A stretch of DNA of 64,000 bases from Pseudanabaena biceps (GCA_013361095.1 JAATWA010000001.1:434001-498000); one strand, 5' to 3'; positions 44,460 to 53,466 are shown, counted from the first letter of the stretch. A program made the numbers and translations. Notes: generated by a model from the letters alone, not told the origin.

Positions 44460-45596
44460 ATGAGTCAAAGAATCCCACAAATTAAACAAGAAAACGAACA
44501 AGTTAAACAGGAAATCGAAACTTTTATAGGATTTTGTAATCATATCGATGTAAATATTAGCTTTGATGATTTTCAACATACAGATTCGCCAGACTTTGTG
44601 AGGAAAGATAAATCAATAGCAGTCGAATTAACTGAGTATCACAGGGATAAACACTTAAAGAATAAAAAAGGTAAAAATCTAAGAAGATCAGAGTCTATAT
44701 ATCAGTCGATTTTAGAAAACGCCAGAGATCATTTTCGATCTTTGAGTCCTTCTCGTAGGCTCAATGTCTTTTTAAACCTAAAGAATATGTGGCAAATTAA
44801 AGAAGAAGAAGAAGAAAGAAAACAGCTTTCTGAATCTATTGCTCAATATATTCATTCTTTACCGAACGACTCTAATGAAATAGACCCAGATCCTTTTAAT
44901 CCACTGCCATATAAACTAAGTGATTTCATTTCATATATGACCACAGTACCAACAATGTCAGACCCTGACTTAGAGTTTATATGTCAGTCGATTTTAGAAA
45001 ACGCCAGAGATCATTTTCGATCCTTGAGTCCTCCTCGTAGTCTCAATGTCTTTATAAAGCTAAATAATCAATGGCAAATTAAAGAAGAAGAAGAAGAAGA
45101 AAGAAAACAGCTTTCTGAATCTATTGCTCAATATATTCATTCTTTACCGAACGACTCTAATGAAATAAAAATAGACTCACCAGATCCTTCTAATCCTAAT
45201 CCATTGAGAGATAACATAAGTCATTTCATTTCATATATAAAGACAAAACCAACGCCACTCCCTAACGATGAAATGATTTGGCAAGTTGAAATGATTTGGC
45301 AAGTTGTTGAAGCCTCGATAGCTGACGTTGTTACTGATTCTATTGATTCAATAATCAAGAGAAAAGATGAGAAAATAGATTCATACAAAAAAAATCTAGA
45401 ACTAAATTCTGAAATATGGCTACTTATTTATTCTTCAAGATGTCCTACTGTGGGGATTCCAGATGTAGCTCATGTTTCGACTTATGGACGCATAACTAAT
45501 GAACTAAGGGAAAGATACTTTAAAACATCATTTGATAGAGTCTACTATTTTGATAAGGCTGAATCGAAGGTTATTCAGTTAAAAATAGAGAGGTAA
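44460..45596 (+). CDS. Putative PD-(D/E)XK-like nuclease with an internal 94-residue duplication
   Basis: A 378-residue hydrophilic protein. Near the N-terminus, SPDFVRKDKSIAVELTEYHR has the spacing of a PD-(D/E)XK core (D45, E56), which is suggestive only. Residues ~80-173 and ~174-272 are tandem copies of one segment beginning QSILENARDHFRSLSP and containing QLSESIAQYIHSLPNDSNE. The C-terminus has EIWLLIYSSRCPTVGIP and ends FDRVYYFDKAESKVIQLKIE, as in other cyanobacterial nuclease-like proteins. AT-rich and HIP1-free, so likely acquired. The next gene starts 3 nt after the stop, its GAGAGG Shine-Dalgarno lying inside this gene, so they form one unit. Confidence 0.6.
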   Translation: MSQRIPQIKQENEQVKQEIETFIGFCNHIDVNISFDDFQHTDSPDFVRKDKSIAVELTEYHRDKHLKNKKGKNLRRSESIYQSILENARDHFRSLSPSRRLNVFLNLKNMWQIKEEEEERKQLSESIAQYIHSLPNDSNEIDPDPFNPLPYKLSDFISYMTTVPTMSDPDLEFICQSILENARDHFRSLSPPRSLNVFIKLNNQWQIKEEEEEERKQLSESIAQYIHSLPNDSNEIKIDSPDPSNPNPLRDNISHFISYIKTKPTPLPNDEMIWQVEMIWQVVEASIADVVTDSIDSIIKRKDEKIDSYKKNLELNSEIWLLIYSSRCPTVGIPDVAHVSTYGRITNELRERYFKTSFDRVYYFDKAESKVIQLKIER

Positions 45597-45599
45597 TTT

Positions 45600-48500
45600 A
45601 TGGCAAAAATAAACTGGCGACCATTTGAAGAAGCTCGTGCTTTTGTACATGAGATTAAGCTAAAAAACAGGGGGGATTGGAAAACTTGGACAAAAAGTGA
45701 GGCGAAACCTGATGATATTCCTTTTAATCCTGCTGGAGTTTATAAAGATAAAGGATGGGTTAGTTGGGGAGATTGGCTAGGCACTGGCACAATAGCTGTC
45801 TTTAATCGTAATTACCAATCATTTGAGGAAGCTCGTACTTTTGTTCGTCAACTTCAACTAAAAAATGCTAAAGAATTTTTTGCATGGACTAAAAGCAATG
45901 CAAAACCTGATGATATTCCCGCCAATCCTGCTGGGGTTTATAAAGATAAAGGATGGATAAATTGGGGAGACTGGCTCGGTACTGGCACAATTGCAGCCTA
46001 TAATCGGGTTTACCAATCATTTGAGGAAGCTCGTACTTTTGCACATCAACTTCAATTAAAAAATAAAGAAGAATGGTTCACATGGTCAAAAACAGATCAA
46101 AGACCTGAAGATATTCCTGTTGATCCCTTTGGTGTATATAAAGATCAAGGTTGGATAAGTTGGGGAGACTGGCTCAATACAGGTTCAGTTGCATCATTTA
46201 ATCGTGTTTATCTTCCATTTGAGGAAGCTCGTACTTTTGCTCGTAACCTTCAACTAAAAAATATTAAAGAATGGGTATTTTGGACACAAGGTGAAACAAG
46301 ACCAGAAAATATTCCTGTTACTCCTGATAATATTTATAAAGATGACGGTTGGATAAGTTGGGGAGACTGGCTTGGTACTGGAACAATCGCAGCCTACAAC
46401 AGGATTTATCGACCATTTGAAGAAGCTCGTGCTTTTGTCCGTCAACTTCAGCTAAAAGATACAAATGAATGGTTTGCATGGTCAAAAACCGAACTGAAAC
46501 CAGAAAATATTCCAGCAAATCCTTCTGGAGTCTATAAAAATGAGGGATGGCTAGGATGGGGAAATTGGCTGGGTGTGATCAATTTATGGACACCAAATGC
46601 TATTTTAGGCTTTCTGTATGGCTTAAAGCCTATCTTGCCAACTTTAGCAGCTTCAGAGTTATATGCAGTCATGAGACAAAATGGCATGATTGCTTCTATT
46701 AGTTTTGGTAATAACAATACTGTCCTTCTCAAAGGCATCAAAGATCTCTGCTCCTCAACTGATCTAGATAATGACTATAACAACTTAATTTCTCATATTG
46801 AAAAGGAACTTGGTAAGGAAAACACCGATTCTGATAACACTAAACTTGATGATTTGGCAGTAGATAATAACTTAAATACTGAAAAAGAAATAGAAACTGA
46901 TTTAGTCCCTGATAAAGTTGAAACTACTGATACCGAATTACCTCAACTAAAATCCTTTGACTCTCTAAAAGCAGTTGATTTACTTGTAGAAGCAGGAATT
47001 ACCTCAGATTATGAAACCATCGAATTTTTAATTTGCAATCGCGTTAGCGTCCTATGGCAAACCTGCCTAAACAACGATCCCAACTTTGACCTAGACCGAC
47101 TTCGCAACGAAACAGGCGGCACATACTTTCAGACAATCCGCGATCGCTTCCTCAGTCAACACGATGGCGCAGCAAACCTAACCATACCCAACGGCTATAA
47201 CTTCTCATATCCACCAAACCTGATGCAACGCCTCACCGCCTATCGCATCCTTAAGGAAAGAAGGATCGGCAACTGGTCAGGAGTTGGCGCAGGGAAAACC
47301 ATATCCGCAATCTTTGCCAGTCGCGTCATTAACGCCAAATTCACGATCATCATCGCCTTTAACAGCACCATCGAAGGATGGGCAAAAGCGATCGCCCAAG
47401 TCTATCCCGACAGCATCATTTACCAAAAAGAACGCGGCGAAATCAGCGTAGATCGCAACCAACATAACTATCTCATTCTCAACTTCGAGAAATTCCAACA
47501 ACCCTACTCCGCCGAACTTGTCGGCAACATTCTTGCCAATCATCAGATCGATTTTGTCGTCATCGATGAAATCCAAAACGTCAAACAACGCGATCCCAAT
47601 CCCAACAAAGAAAGCAAACGCCGCAAAACCCTTAACTACCTACTCTCCGAAGCATCCCGCCAAAACCCTGAACTCTGCGTCTTAGGCATGAGCGCCACAC
47701 CCGTCATCAACAACCTCTACGAAGCCAAGGCACTGCTAGAAATGACAAGGGGCGAAAAATTTGACGAATTAAAAACCTTCAGCACGATCGCCAACGCCCT
47801 TGCGATGCACGAAAAACTGATGCTCTATGGCATCCGCTATCGTCCCAATTACAAAATTGCGATCGCCGAAAGCTTTCCCGAAATCTCAGGCGAACATCTA
47901 CGCCCCCAACTCATCGCCGCCATCAAAACCAGCCCTCTCGCAGTCGAGCAAGTCCTTCTCTCAGCCAAAATCGACACGATCATCGCCCATCTCAAAACAG
48001 GAACCCTCATCTATACCCACTATGTCGAAGGTATGGTCGAACCACTCCGCAAGGCGATCGTCGCCGTAGGTTACAAAGTGGGCTTATTCACAGGCGTGGA
48101 AGATACCAAAGAACGAGATTCCGCCAAACAGAAATTCATCGCCAGAGAAATTGACATTCTCATCGGCACGGCTCCCATCGGTACAGGCGTAGATGGACTG
48201 CAATATGTATGCGATCGCCTGATTATCGCTAGCCTCCCTTGGACTCATGCCGAATACGAGCAACTAGTCGGGCGCATCTATCGCCAAAAATCATCATTCA
48301 CCAAAGTAGAAGTAATCATTCCCCAAGTCATCCTCGACCATCAAGGCGATATCTGGTCATGGGATCGCCAATACCGATGGAGTCGCATCCAATGGAAAAA
48401 ATCCCTCGCTGACACGGCGATCGATGGCGTAATTCCTAAAGGCGAACTGGCATCGGAAAAAGTCGTCCTCCAAAAAGCAGGAGAAGCGCTGCAAACATGG

Positions 48501-49166
48501 ATCGATCGCGTCGAAAGCGGCGACATCTATGAAATCAACCGTGCAGAATTGCGCGTCCCCTTACCCGAAGCGATCGCCAAAATTCTCCAACGCCGCTTCG
48601 GTGACTTCTCAGCGATGAACAACCGCTTCAATAATTCCTACAGCCAAACCACAGGCGATCGCCTCAAAGCAAATCCCGAAGAATGGTATCAGTACCACAC
48701 ACTCTATCGTGTTGCCCGTGAAAAATGGAATGAAATCCCCTATGAAAAAATTGCTGACATATTGCAAAAGAAACCCGATTGGGTCATTGGTGACTTTGGT
48801 TGTGGTGAAGCCAAACTAGCCGAACTACTGCCAAATATTGTTCATTCTTACGATCATGTTGCGATTAATGAAAAAGTTATTGCCTGTGACATTGCTCATA
48901 CACCACTCAAAGACGAAACCCTCAATGTTGCTGTATTTTCCCTATCTCTCATGGGGCTAAACTGCTCAGACTATCTCAAGGAAGCTTATCGCACCCTCAA
49001 AGATGGCGGTAGTTTATTGATCGCGGAAACCCTTAGCCGATGGACAGACAAAAAACAGGAACTAATAGAGGCGATCCGTAACTCAGGCTTTACTATTGTT
49101 AGCGAGAAAACAAGCGATCGCTTCCTCTACATCAATGCTACCAAACCGCTCATCACCTTACTTTGA
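45600..49166 (+). CDS. Integrase-repeat / SNF2-like helicase / Rrp8-like methyltransferase fusion
   Basis: A 1188-residue multidomain protein. Residues 9-338 are five exact-period 66-residue phage-integrase repeats (FEEARTFVRQLQLKN, then an IP-x-NP-x-GVYKDKGW segment, then SWGDWLGTGTI). A linker with an acidic tract (~375-455) follows. The helicase core has a Walker A variant WSGVGAGKT near 560, DEIQ in VVIDEIQNVKQ near 655, LGMSATPVINNL near 698 and QLVGRIYRQ near 890. Residues ~1040-1188 match Rrp8-type methyltransferases: GDFGCGEAKLAELLP, VIACDIAHTPLKDETLNVAV, FSLSLMGLN and AEAYRTLK-like KEAYRTLKDGGSLLIAETLS. Coupled to the nuclease-like gene upstream. I do not know this combination as a named system. 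Confidence 0.8.
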   Translation: MAKINWRPFEEARAFVHEIKLKNRGDWKTWTKSEAKPDDIPFNPAGVYKDKGWVSWGDWLGTGTIAVFNRNYQSFEEARTFVRQLQLKNAKEFFAWTKSNAKPDDIPANPAGVYKDKGWINWGDWLGTGTIAAYNRVYQSFEEARTFAHQLQLKNKEEWFTWSKTDQRPEDIPVDPFGVYKDQGWISWGDWLNTGSVASFNRVYLPFEEARTFARNLQLKNIKEWVFWTQGETRPENIPVTPDNIYKDDGWISWGDWLGTGTIAAYNRIYRPFEEARAFVRQLQLKDTNEWFAWSKTELKPENIPANPSGVYKNEGWLGWGNWLGVINLWTPNAILGFLYGLKPILPTLAASELYAVMRQNGMIASISFGNNNTVLLKGIKDLCSSTDLDNDYNNLISHIEKELGKENTDSDNTKLDDLAVDNNLNTEKEIETDLVPDKVETTDTELPQLKSFDSLKAVDLLVEAGITSDYETIEFLICNRVSVLWQTCLNNDPNFDLDRLRNETGGTYFQTIRDRFLSQHDGAANLTIPNGYNFSYPPNLMQRLTAYRILKERRIGNWSGVGAGKTISAIFASRVINAKFTIIIAFNSTIEGWAKAIAQVYPDSIIYQKERGEISVDRNQHNYLILNFEKFQQPYSAELVGNILANHQIDFVVIDEIQNVKQRDPNPNKESKRRKTLNYLLSEASRQNPELCVLGMSATPVINNLYEAKALLEMTRGEKFDELKTFSTIANALAMHEKLMLYGIRYRPNYKIAIAESFPEISGEHLRPQLIAAIKTSPLAVEQVLLSAKIDTIIAHLKTGTLIYTHYVEGMVEPLRKAIVAVGYKVGLFTGVEDTKERDSAKQKFIAREIDILIGTAPIGTGVDGLQYVCDRLIIASLPWTHAEYEQLVGRIYRQKSSFTKVEVIIPQVILDHQGDIWSWDRQYRWSRIQWKKSLADTAIDGVIPKGELASEKVVLQKAGEALQTWIDRVESGDIYEINRAELRVPLPEAIAKILQRRFGDFSAMNNRFNNSYSQTTGDRLKANPEEWYQYHTLYRVAREKWNEIPYEKIADILQKKPDWVIGDFGCGEAKLAELLPNIVHSYDHVAINEKVIACDIAHTPLKDETLNVAVFSLSLMGLNCSDYLKEAYRTLKDGGSLLIAETLSRWTDKKQELIEAIRNSGFTIVSEKTSDRFLYINATKPLITLL
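45621..46610 (+). repeat. Five 198-bp coding repeats (integrase repeat units)
   Basis: TTT-GAR-GAA-GCT-CGT (FEEAR) recurs at 45624, 45822, 46020, 46218 and 46416, exactly 198 bp apart. All five copies are in frame and diverged at the DNA level by synonymous and non-synonymous changes. Confidence 0.9.
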
Positions 49167-49208
49167 TTATGCTAGGCTGAAAATACTTTGCATTCAGGAA
49201 TGATCAAG

Positions 49209-49469
49209 ATGTCAAACAATAGCCCAACTATATTTGCACAAGAATTAGCCAATGAGCTAGACAAAATTCCTGAGCAATATTGGTCAAACCTTTTGCAGAT
49301 TATTCGTTTGTTTCGTGAAAGCGTTACCCCAGAATCAGAAAACCATTCTCAAGATTCTGCAATTGTCGAAGCGATAGAAGATTTAGGGCTTGTCCATGCC
49401 ATGTTAGAAGTCAAACACGAAAAGCCTCTTAGTCTCCAAGAAGCACTTGCTGAAATGGAAAGAGCATGA
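49209..49469 (+). CDS. Antitoxin partner of the broken RelE toxin
   Basis: An 86-residue acidic helical protein (MSNNSPTIFAQELANELDKI...). The middle, IPEQYWSNLLQIIRLFRESV, and the tail PLSLQEALAEMERA are typical of cyanobacterial antitoxins next to RelE/ParE toxins. The ATG at 49209 has an AGGA 9 nt upstream; ATGs at 49188 and 49200 are alternatives with worse spacing. Its stop overlaps the ATG of the relE remnant (ATGA). Confidence 0.7.
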   Translation: MSNNSPTIFAQELANELDKIPEQYWSNLLQIIRLFRESVTPESENHSQDSAIVEAIEDLGLVHAMLEVKHEKPLSLQEALAEMERA

Positions 49470-49746
49470 ACGGCAATTATCTTCCTAGTTTTCTTAAAGA
49501 ACTTTAAGAAAACTAGGAAGCACCCCTTACTTCAAACCCATAAACACCCTTGTATTTGAGGAGATTCCCAAACTTGCTGGATTGGCAGATATCAAAAATG
49601 TCAAAAAGCTACATGGCTATGAAAATGCGTATCGAATTAAAGTAGGAGATTATCGAATTGAAGTGATCTTTGAAAACGAAACTGTTACATTTTTCAGAGT
49701 CCTGCATCGCAAAGAAATTTATCTCTATTTCCCACCTAAAAGTTAA
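49466..49746 (+). pseudogene. RelE-family toxin with a +2 frameshift inside a palindrome
   Basis: From ATG 49466 the frame reads MNGNYLPSFLKEL and stops. After a +2 shift, it continues RKLGSTPYFKPINTLVFEEI, then KNVKKLHGYENAYRIKVGDY, and ends FRVLHRKEIYLYFPPKS, a complete RelE/ParE-type toxin body. The break lies within a perfect 19-bp inverted repeat at 49482-49521. Restoring the expected KELKKLG reading requires removing one T and one A, each of which would create a mismatch in the palindrome. Confidence 0.85.
49482..49521. repeat. Perfect palindrome inside the relE remnant
   Basis: CTTCCTAGTTTTCTTAAAG, centre AA, and exact mirror CTTTAAGAAAACTAGGAAG. Confidence 0.9.
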
Positions 49747-49755
49747 CAACGTTAA

Positions 49756-49855
49756 ACAACTCAAACCCGAACCAAAAAACTTTTGAAAGTGTTGCAAAGC
49801 AGTACTTTCAAAAGTTTTTTGGTAGTTCATTTGATCGGAAATTACAGTAATTCAT
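49756..49855. repeat. 98-bp palindromic element, copy 8
   Basis: CTCAAACCCGAACCAAAAAA, CTTTTGAAAGTGTTGCAAAG, mirror ACTTTCAAAAGTTTTTTGG, right arm shared with copy 7 as part of the 499-bp duplication. Confidence 0.75.
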
Positions 49856-51203
49856 GGCAAGTCCCTAAGTTCTATTCCAGATTGCCATACTGCTTGCTGA
49901 ATCTTCGCTAATGGCACATCATGCGATCGCGCTAGTCTGGCGCAATCCTCATATTCAGGCTGCACCGTATCAAAACCATCTCGTTTGGCAATTTTCACCC
50001 TTGCCGTTCCATACTCTGTCTTAACTTCCACAATCTCACGCTCTAAAACCTGCCGCTCTTGCAAACGGAACCTAATCCCCAGAGTGGTAGTTTCTTGAAA
50101 TAGAATTTGCTCGCACATAGCTTGGCGATCGCCATGACAAATCACCGTAATCAATACACCAGTCCGAGATTTTTTCATGGTGATCGCTTGGGTATAAACA
50201 TCAAGAGCGCCATTTTGCAATAGTTGCTCAGTCGTATAAGCGATCGCTTGCGCGGTCATATCATCAACTTGAGTTTCCAAAACCACAACTGTTTCAGTTT
50301 GACCAATGGCATGGCGATCGTCATGCCATTGATTAGTGATTAATCTTTTTTTTTATCTTTTTTCTTACTTTTGCCAACCCACAAACGCAGAACATTAGGA
50401 ATTTCCAGATCTTGCGTACCCGCACCCAGTCCCACTTTTTTGATTTTTATCAATGGTACTTCGCCAAATTGTTCCGCTAGGGTAACGGCTATCGCTGCAC
50501 CTGTGGGCGTAACTAATTCTTTGCGAATGCCATTATCAAAGGTTGTGACTCCGTGCATTTCCCATAATTTTAGGGTGGCGGGAGCAGGGACTGGCATTTT
50601 GCCATGATCGCAGTCTACATATCCACCGCCCGCAGGTAGCGCTGAGCAGTAAATCTTATCAATTTCTAGCCAAGCAAATCCCGCACAGGTACAAACAATA
50701 TCCACGATCGCATCGATCGCTCCAACTTCATGGAAATGGACTAACTCGGGCGCGATGCCATGTACTGCTCCTTCGGCGATCGCTAGTTCTCTAAAAGTTG
50801 CTAAGCTCCAAGTTTCAATCTGTTTTGATAATTTGGCATTGCGAATAAGTTTTTCGATATCAGGCAAATGACGATGGACTGCATGGGAATGCTGATGACT
50901 ATGGGAATGGGAATTATGCTCGTGAGAATGTTCGTGATCATGAGGTTCATGTTTATGCTCATGTTTATTTTTGACAGTTGGCGGTTCATGACCGTCATAG
51001 TTCAGTAACTCAACGTGTAATTTAGTTGCTTCGATACCACTACGTCGCACCGATTCTGTCCATAACTTAACTTCGCGATCGAGTCCTAATCGATGCACGA
51101 TATCTTGAAAGTATTCCAGAGGAACACCTGCGCTCACTAGCGCTCCTAAACACATATCTCCCGCGATTCCTGTGGGACAGTCTAAATATGCAATGTTTCC
51201 CAT
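49852..51203 (-). CDS. larC: Nickel-pincer cofactor biosynthesis protein LarC, probable -1 frameshift
   Basis: LarC inserts nickel to complete the nickel-pincer nucleotide of lactate racemase and related enzymes. It is encoded in two frames. LarC1 (51203-50340, 287 residues, MGNIAYLDCPTGIAGDMCLG; His-rich ~83-112; HFHEVGAIDAIVDIVCTCAG; KELVTPTGAAIAVTL) ends in a KKKDKKKD-stop. LarC2 (about 50339-49852) continues in the -1 frame as RLITNQWHDDRHAIGQ, then QVDDMTAQAIAY to GIELRDLP. The join is a run of nine A (50354-50346 on the minus strand) ending in A_AAA_AAA_G, a classic -1 slippery site. LarC of Lactobacillus plantarum is known to be made by programmed frameshifting. Fused length about 450 residues. 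larB and larE are not in the window. Confidence 0.85.
50346..50354 (-). promoter_or_regulatory. larC: Putative -1 ribosomal slippery site in larC
   Basis: Nine consecutive A on the coding strand, read AAA AAA AAA GAT TAA in the LarC1 frame. A -1 shift continues AGA TTA ATC ACT into LarC2 without a stop. Confidence 0.7.
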
Positions 51204-51242
51204 TGTTAATTTTCTCTAGTTTATTGATTTATAGCTGTCGCT

Positions 51243-51297
51243 AAACCCTAATAAGTGGGTGGCGGCGCTTCGCGCCGCCACCCACTTATTAGGGTTT
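51243..51297. repeat. Palindrome upstream of larC
   Basis: AAACCCTAATAAGTGGG, TGGCGGCGC, loop TTC and exact mirror. Confidence 0.85.
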
Positions 51298-51357
51298 GTT
51301 TTGACACAAACGGCGATCACTATATGGCTCTCGCCAAGTGTATCAGTACATAAAACT

Positions 51358-51402
51358 CCAAGAATTGAAGGGCGGCGCAAAGCTCTGCCCTTCAATTCTT
51401 GG
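51358..51402. repeat. Palindrome providing the queG stop codon
   Basis: CCAAGAATTGAAGGGC with mirror GCCCTTCAATTCTTGG around GGCGCAAAGCTCT. The queG 3' end (CCC AAG AAT TGA) is in the right arm. Confidence 0.8.
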
Positions 51403-52354
51403 GTTCGGCTGCCGCTTTGGCATTGCGTTGCCAGCGATCGCGTTTAATTCTTCTTAGAGCTGAGCCTGTAAAACGTTGATCCCAATCTTCTTCTGATATA
51501 TTCGCTAAGTCAGTTAATAGGGGATCGACGTTTTGGCTAAAGGGATGAAAATCTGCCTCTAGAGTTTCTTGAGCAAATCTTTGATTCCAAGGACATACAT
51601 CTTGGCAAATGTCACAACCAGCTACCCAGTTTTGCAGATTTGACGCGATCGCCTCAGGCAATTGTTCAGCCTTATTTTCGATCGTATGAAAAGCAATACA
51701 GCGATTGGCATCTACCACAAAAGGACTAGCGATCGCTCCCGTCGGACAAGCATCAATACAGCGTGTGCAGGTTCCACAATGATCAGTATGTGGTTGATCA
51801 GGTTCTAGATCGAGATTAGTCAGGACTTCTCCCAAAAAAAACCAAGAGCCATAGTCACGACTAATCACATTACTATGTTTCCCAATCCAACCAATCCCCG
51901 CCCTCTGAGCAAAGGCTTTCTCTGCGATCGGCCCTGTATCCACATAGTAACGAGCTTGAATCTTTTCGTCTTGAATATCAGGCTGGCTATTACCAAACTC
52001 GATCAGCCAATTGGATAAAGCCTTGAGCTTTTTGCTTAAAACCTTATGATAGTCCCGTCCCCAGCCATAGCGGGAGATCTTGCCAACTTGGCGATCGCGA
52101 GAATGTTGATGCGGCGTGTAGTAATTTAGCGCCACACATATCACCGACTTAACGCCCGACATCACCTCTGTAATATCTTGGCGCTTAGGGTTAGTCATCC
52201 AGTCCATATCCGCTTGGTAGCCCAGATCTAGCCAAGTCTGTAGACGTTCTGCCTCGATCCCTGACTCAGCCTTAGCAATACCGACCTTACTAAAACCTAA
52301 TTCTAAAGCTTTCGCGGCGATCGCCTGTTTAATTTCTATCTTAGAGATTGCCAT
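51392..52354 (-). CDS. queG: Epoxyqueuosine reductase
   Basis: A 320-residue cobalamin and [4Fe-4S] enzyme performing the last step of queuosine synthesis in tRNA. Two ferredoxin-type clusters are visible: CGTCTRCIDACPTGAI near 195 and CDICQDVCPWN near 245. The N-terminal LGFSKVGIAKAES and the conserved aspartate region YYVDTGPIAEKAFAQRAGIG near 140 also match. The last five residues (EPKN and stop) are encoded by the arm of an intergenic palindrome. It is 3 nt downstream of the J-domain gene, so the two are probably co-transcribed. Confidence 0.93.
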   Translation of the reverse strand: MAISKIEIKQAIAAKALELGFSKVGIAKAESGIEAERLQTWLDLGYQADMDWMTNPKRQDITEVMSGVKSVICVALNYYTPHQHSRDRQVGKISRYGWGRDYHKVLSKKLKALSNWLIEFGNSQPDIQDEKIQARYYVDTGPIAEKAFAQRAGIGWIGKHSNVISRDYGSWFFLGEVLTNLDLEPDQPHTDHCGTCTRCIDACPTGAIASPFVVDANRCIAFHTIENKAEQLPEAIASNLQNWVAGCDICQDVCPWNQRFAQETLEADFHPFSQNVDPLLTDLANISEEDWDQRFTGSALRRIKRDRWQRNAKAAAEPKN

Positions 52355-52357
52355 TGA

Positions 52358-53407
52358 CTAGCCGCCACCTAACCAACCAAAGAAACCACCTTTTTTTTCT
52401 TTGCCATCTTTTTTAGGCGGCTGATCTTTGTTAGAACTCGTGCCGTCAACTTGGCTAATATATTGCAAAGCTAAGGCTTCCTGAGGATTGAGTTTCAGAG
52501 CTTGCTGAAAACTGACCTTTGCCATACCCGCTAATTTTTGATTTAAATAGACAATCCCCAACAGAGCATGACATTTACTACTCTTACAATCAATCTGAAT
52601 CGCGGCTCTTAGTTCTTTTAATGCCGAAGCCCATAGTTGCTGACCGATAAATTTTTCTGCTTGAAGAATATATTGATCAATAGAAGCACTGGTCTTACTA
52701 TCTCTATCAGCTTGATTGTTGTTTACAGGATTGCTAGGAGACGCTTTTGATTCACTTCGCATCTGATAACTACTTGTATTTGCTGAAAAAGAATTAACTT
52801 TAGCTGCACCATTTCCATTACTAGCATCTCTAGCTAGAGAGCCTTGGACATTATTTGACGAATTGAACGCGCTGCTACTTGATTGTTTGGGAATTGAAAT
52901 AACTTCGGGTGTAGTGTGTCGATAACCCTCCAGCAATAAAATATGCGCCAGATTAAGCTCACTTAATAAGCAAATATTATCTAAAGCCTGATTTAGATCT
53001 TGATATTGTTGCTTGGCGATTTCTTGAATAGTTTGCTCATAATTTACACTCTGAGCCGAGGATAGATATTGGACAGCGAGATCTGAATGTGGATGGAATT
53101 TTTGATTGCGCTTCATCAAGCGTTTGCCTAAAAGTCGCAGAATTGCCGCATACTCTGAGCGTTCTCGCTCTTGAGACAATACATTGTAAGCAGGATTAAC
53201 TAATTTGGATAAATATTGCGTAGCTACTTGCTTTTCTTCATGGGTTCGTCCATGAATGTCAGGATGTAAACATTTGGCAACCAGAAGATAACGCTTACGC
53301 ACTTGAGAAGCGTCAGCCGTAAGCGGCAGCCCTAGCACAGCATAGTAATCATTAAAATCGTACTGACCAATCCCACGGCCTATACGAAAAGTTATTGGAT
53401 GTGCCAC
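52358..53407 (-). CDS. J-domain protein with C-terminal TPR
   Basis: A 349-residue DnaJ-type co-chaperone. The J domain at about 18-90 has NDYYAVLGLPLTADASQVRK and the essential HPD in CLHPDIHGR. The middle (~190-240) is Ser/Asn-rich and probably disordered. The C-terminal ~80 residues (AEKFIGQQLWASALKELRAA, LGIVYLNQKLAGMAKVSFQQ) form TPR-like helices, ending KKGGFFGWLGGG. It would stimulate an Hsp70; the client is unknown. Upstream gene of the queG unit. Confidence 0.88.
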   Translation of the reverse strand: MAHPITFRIGRGIGQYDFNDYYAVLGLPLTADASQVRKRYLLVAKCLHPDIHGRTHEEKQVATQYLSKLVNPAYNVLSQERERSEYAAILRLLGKRLMKRNQKFHPHSDLAVQYLSSAQSVNYEQTIQEIAKQQYQDLNQALDNICLLSELNLAHILLLEGYRHTTPEVISIPKQSSSSAFNSSNNVQGSLARDASNGNGAAKVNSFSANTSSYQMRSESKASPSNPVNNNQADRDSKTSASIDQYILQAEKFIGQQLWASALKELRAAIQIDCKSSKCHALLGIVYLNQKLAGMAKVSFQQALKLNPQEALALQYISQVDGTSSNKDQPPKKDGKEKKGGFFGWLGGG

Positions 53408-53466
53408 TGTCTACCCTCTGATTTTCGCTACCCACGTTAACAAATTGATGCAGTTTTCTATACTCT

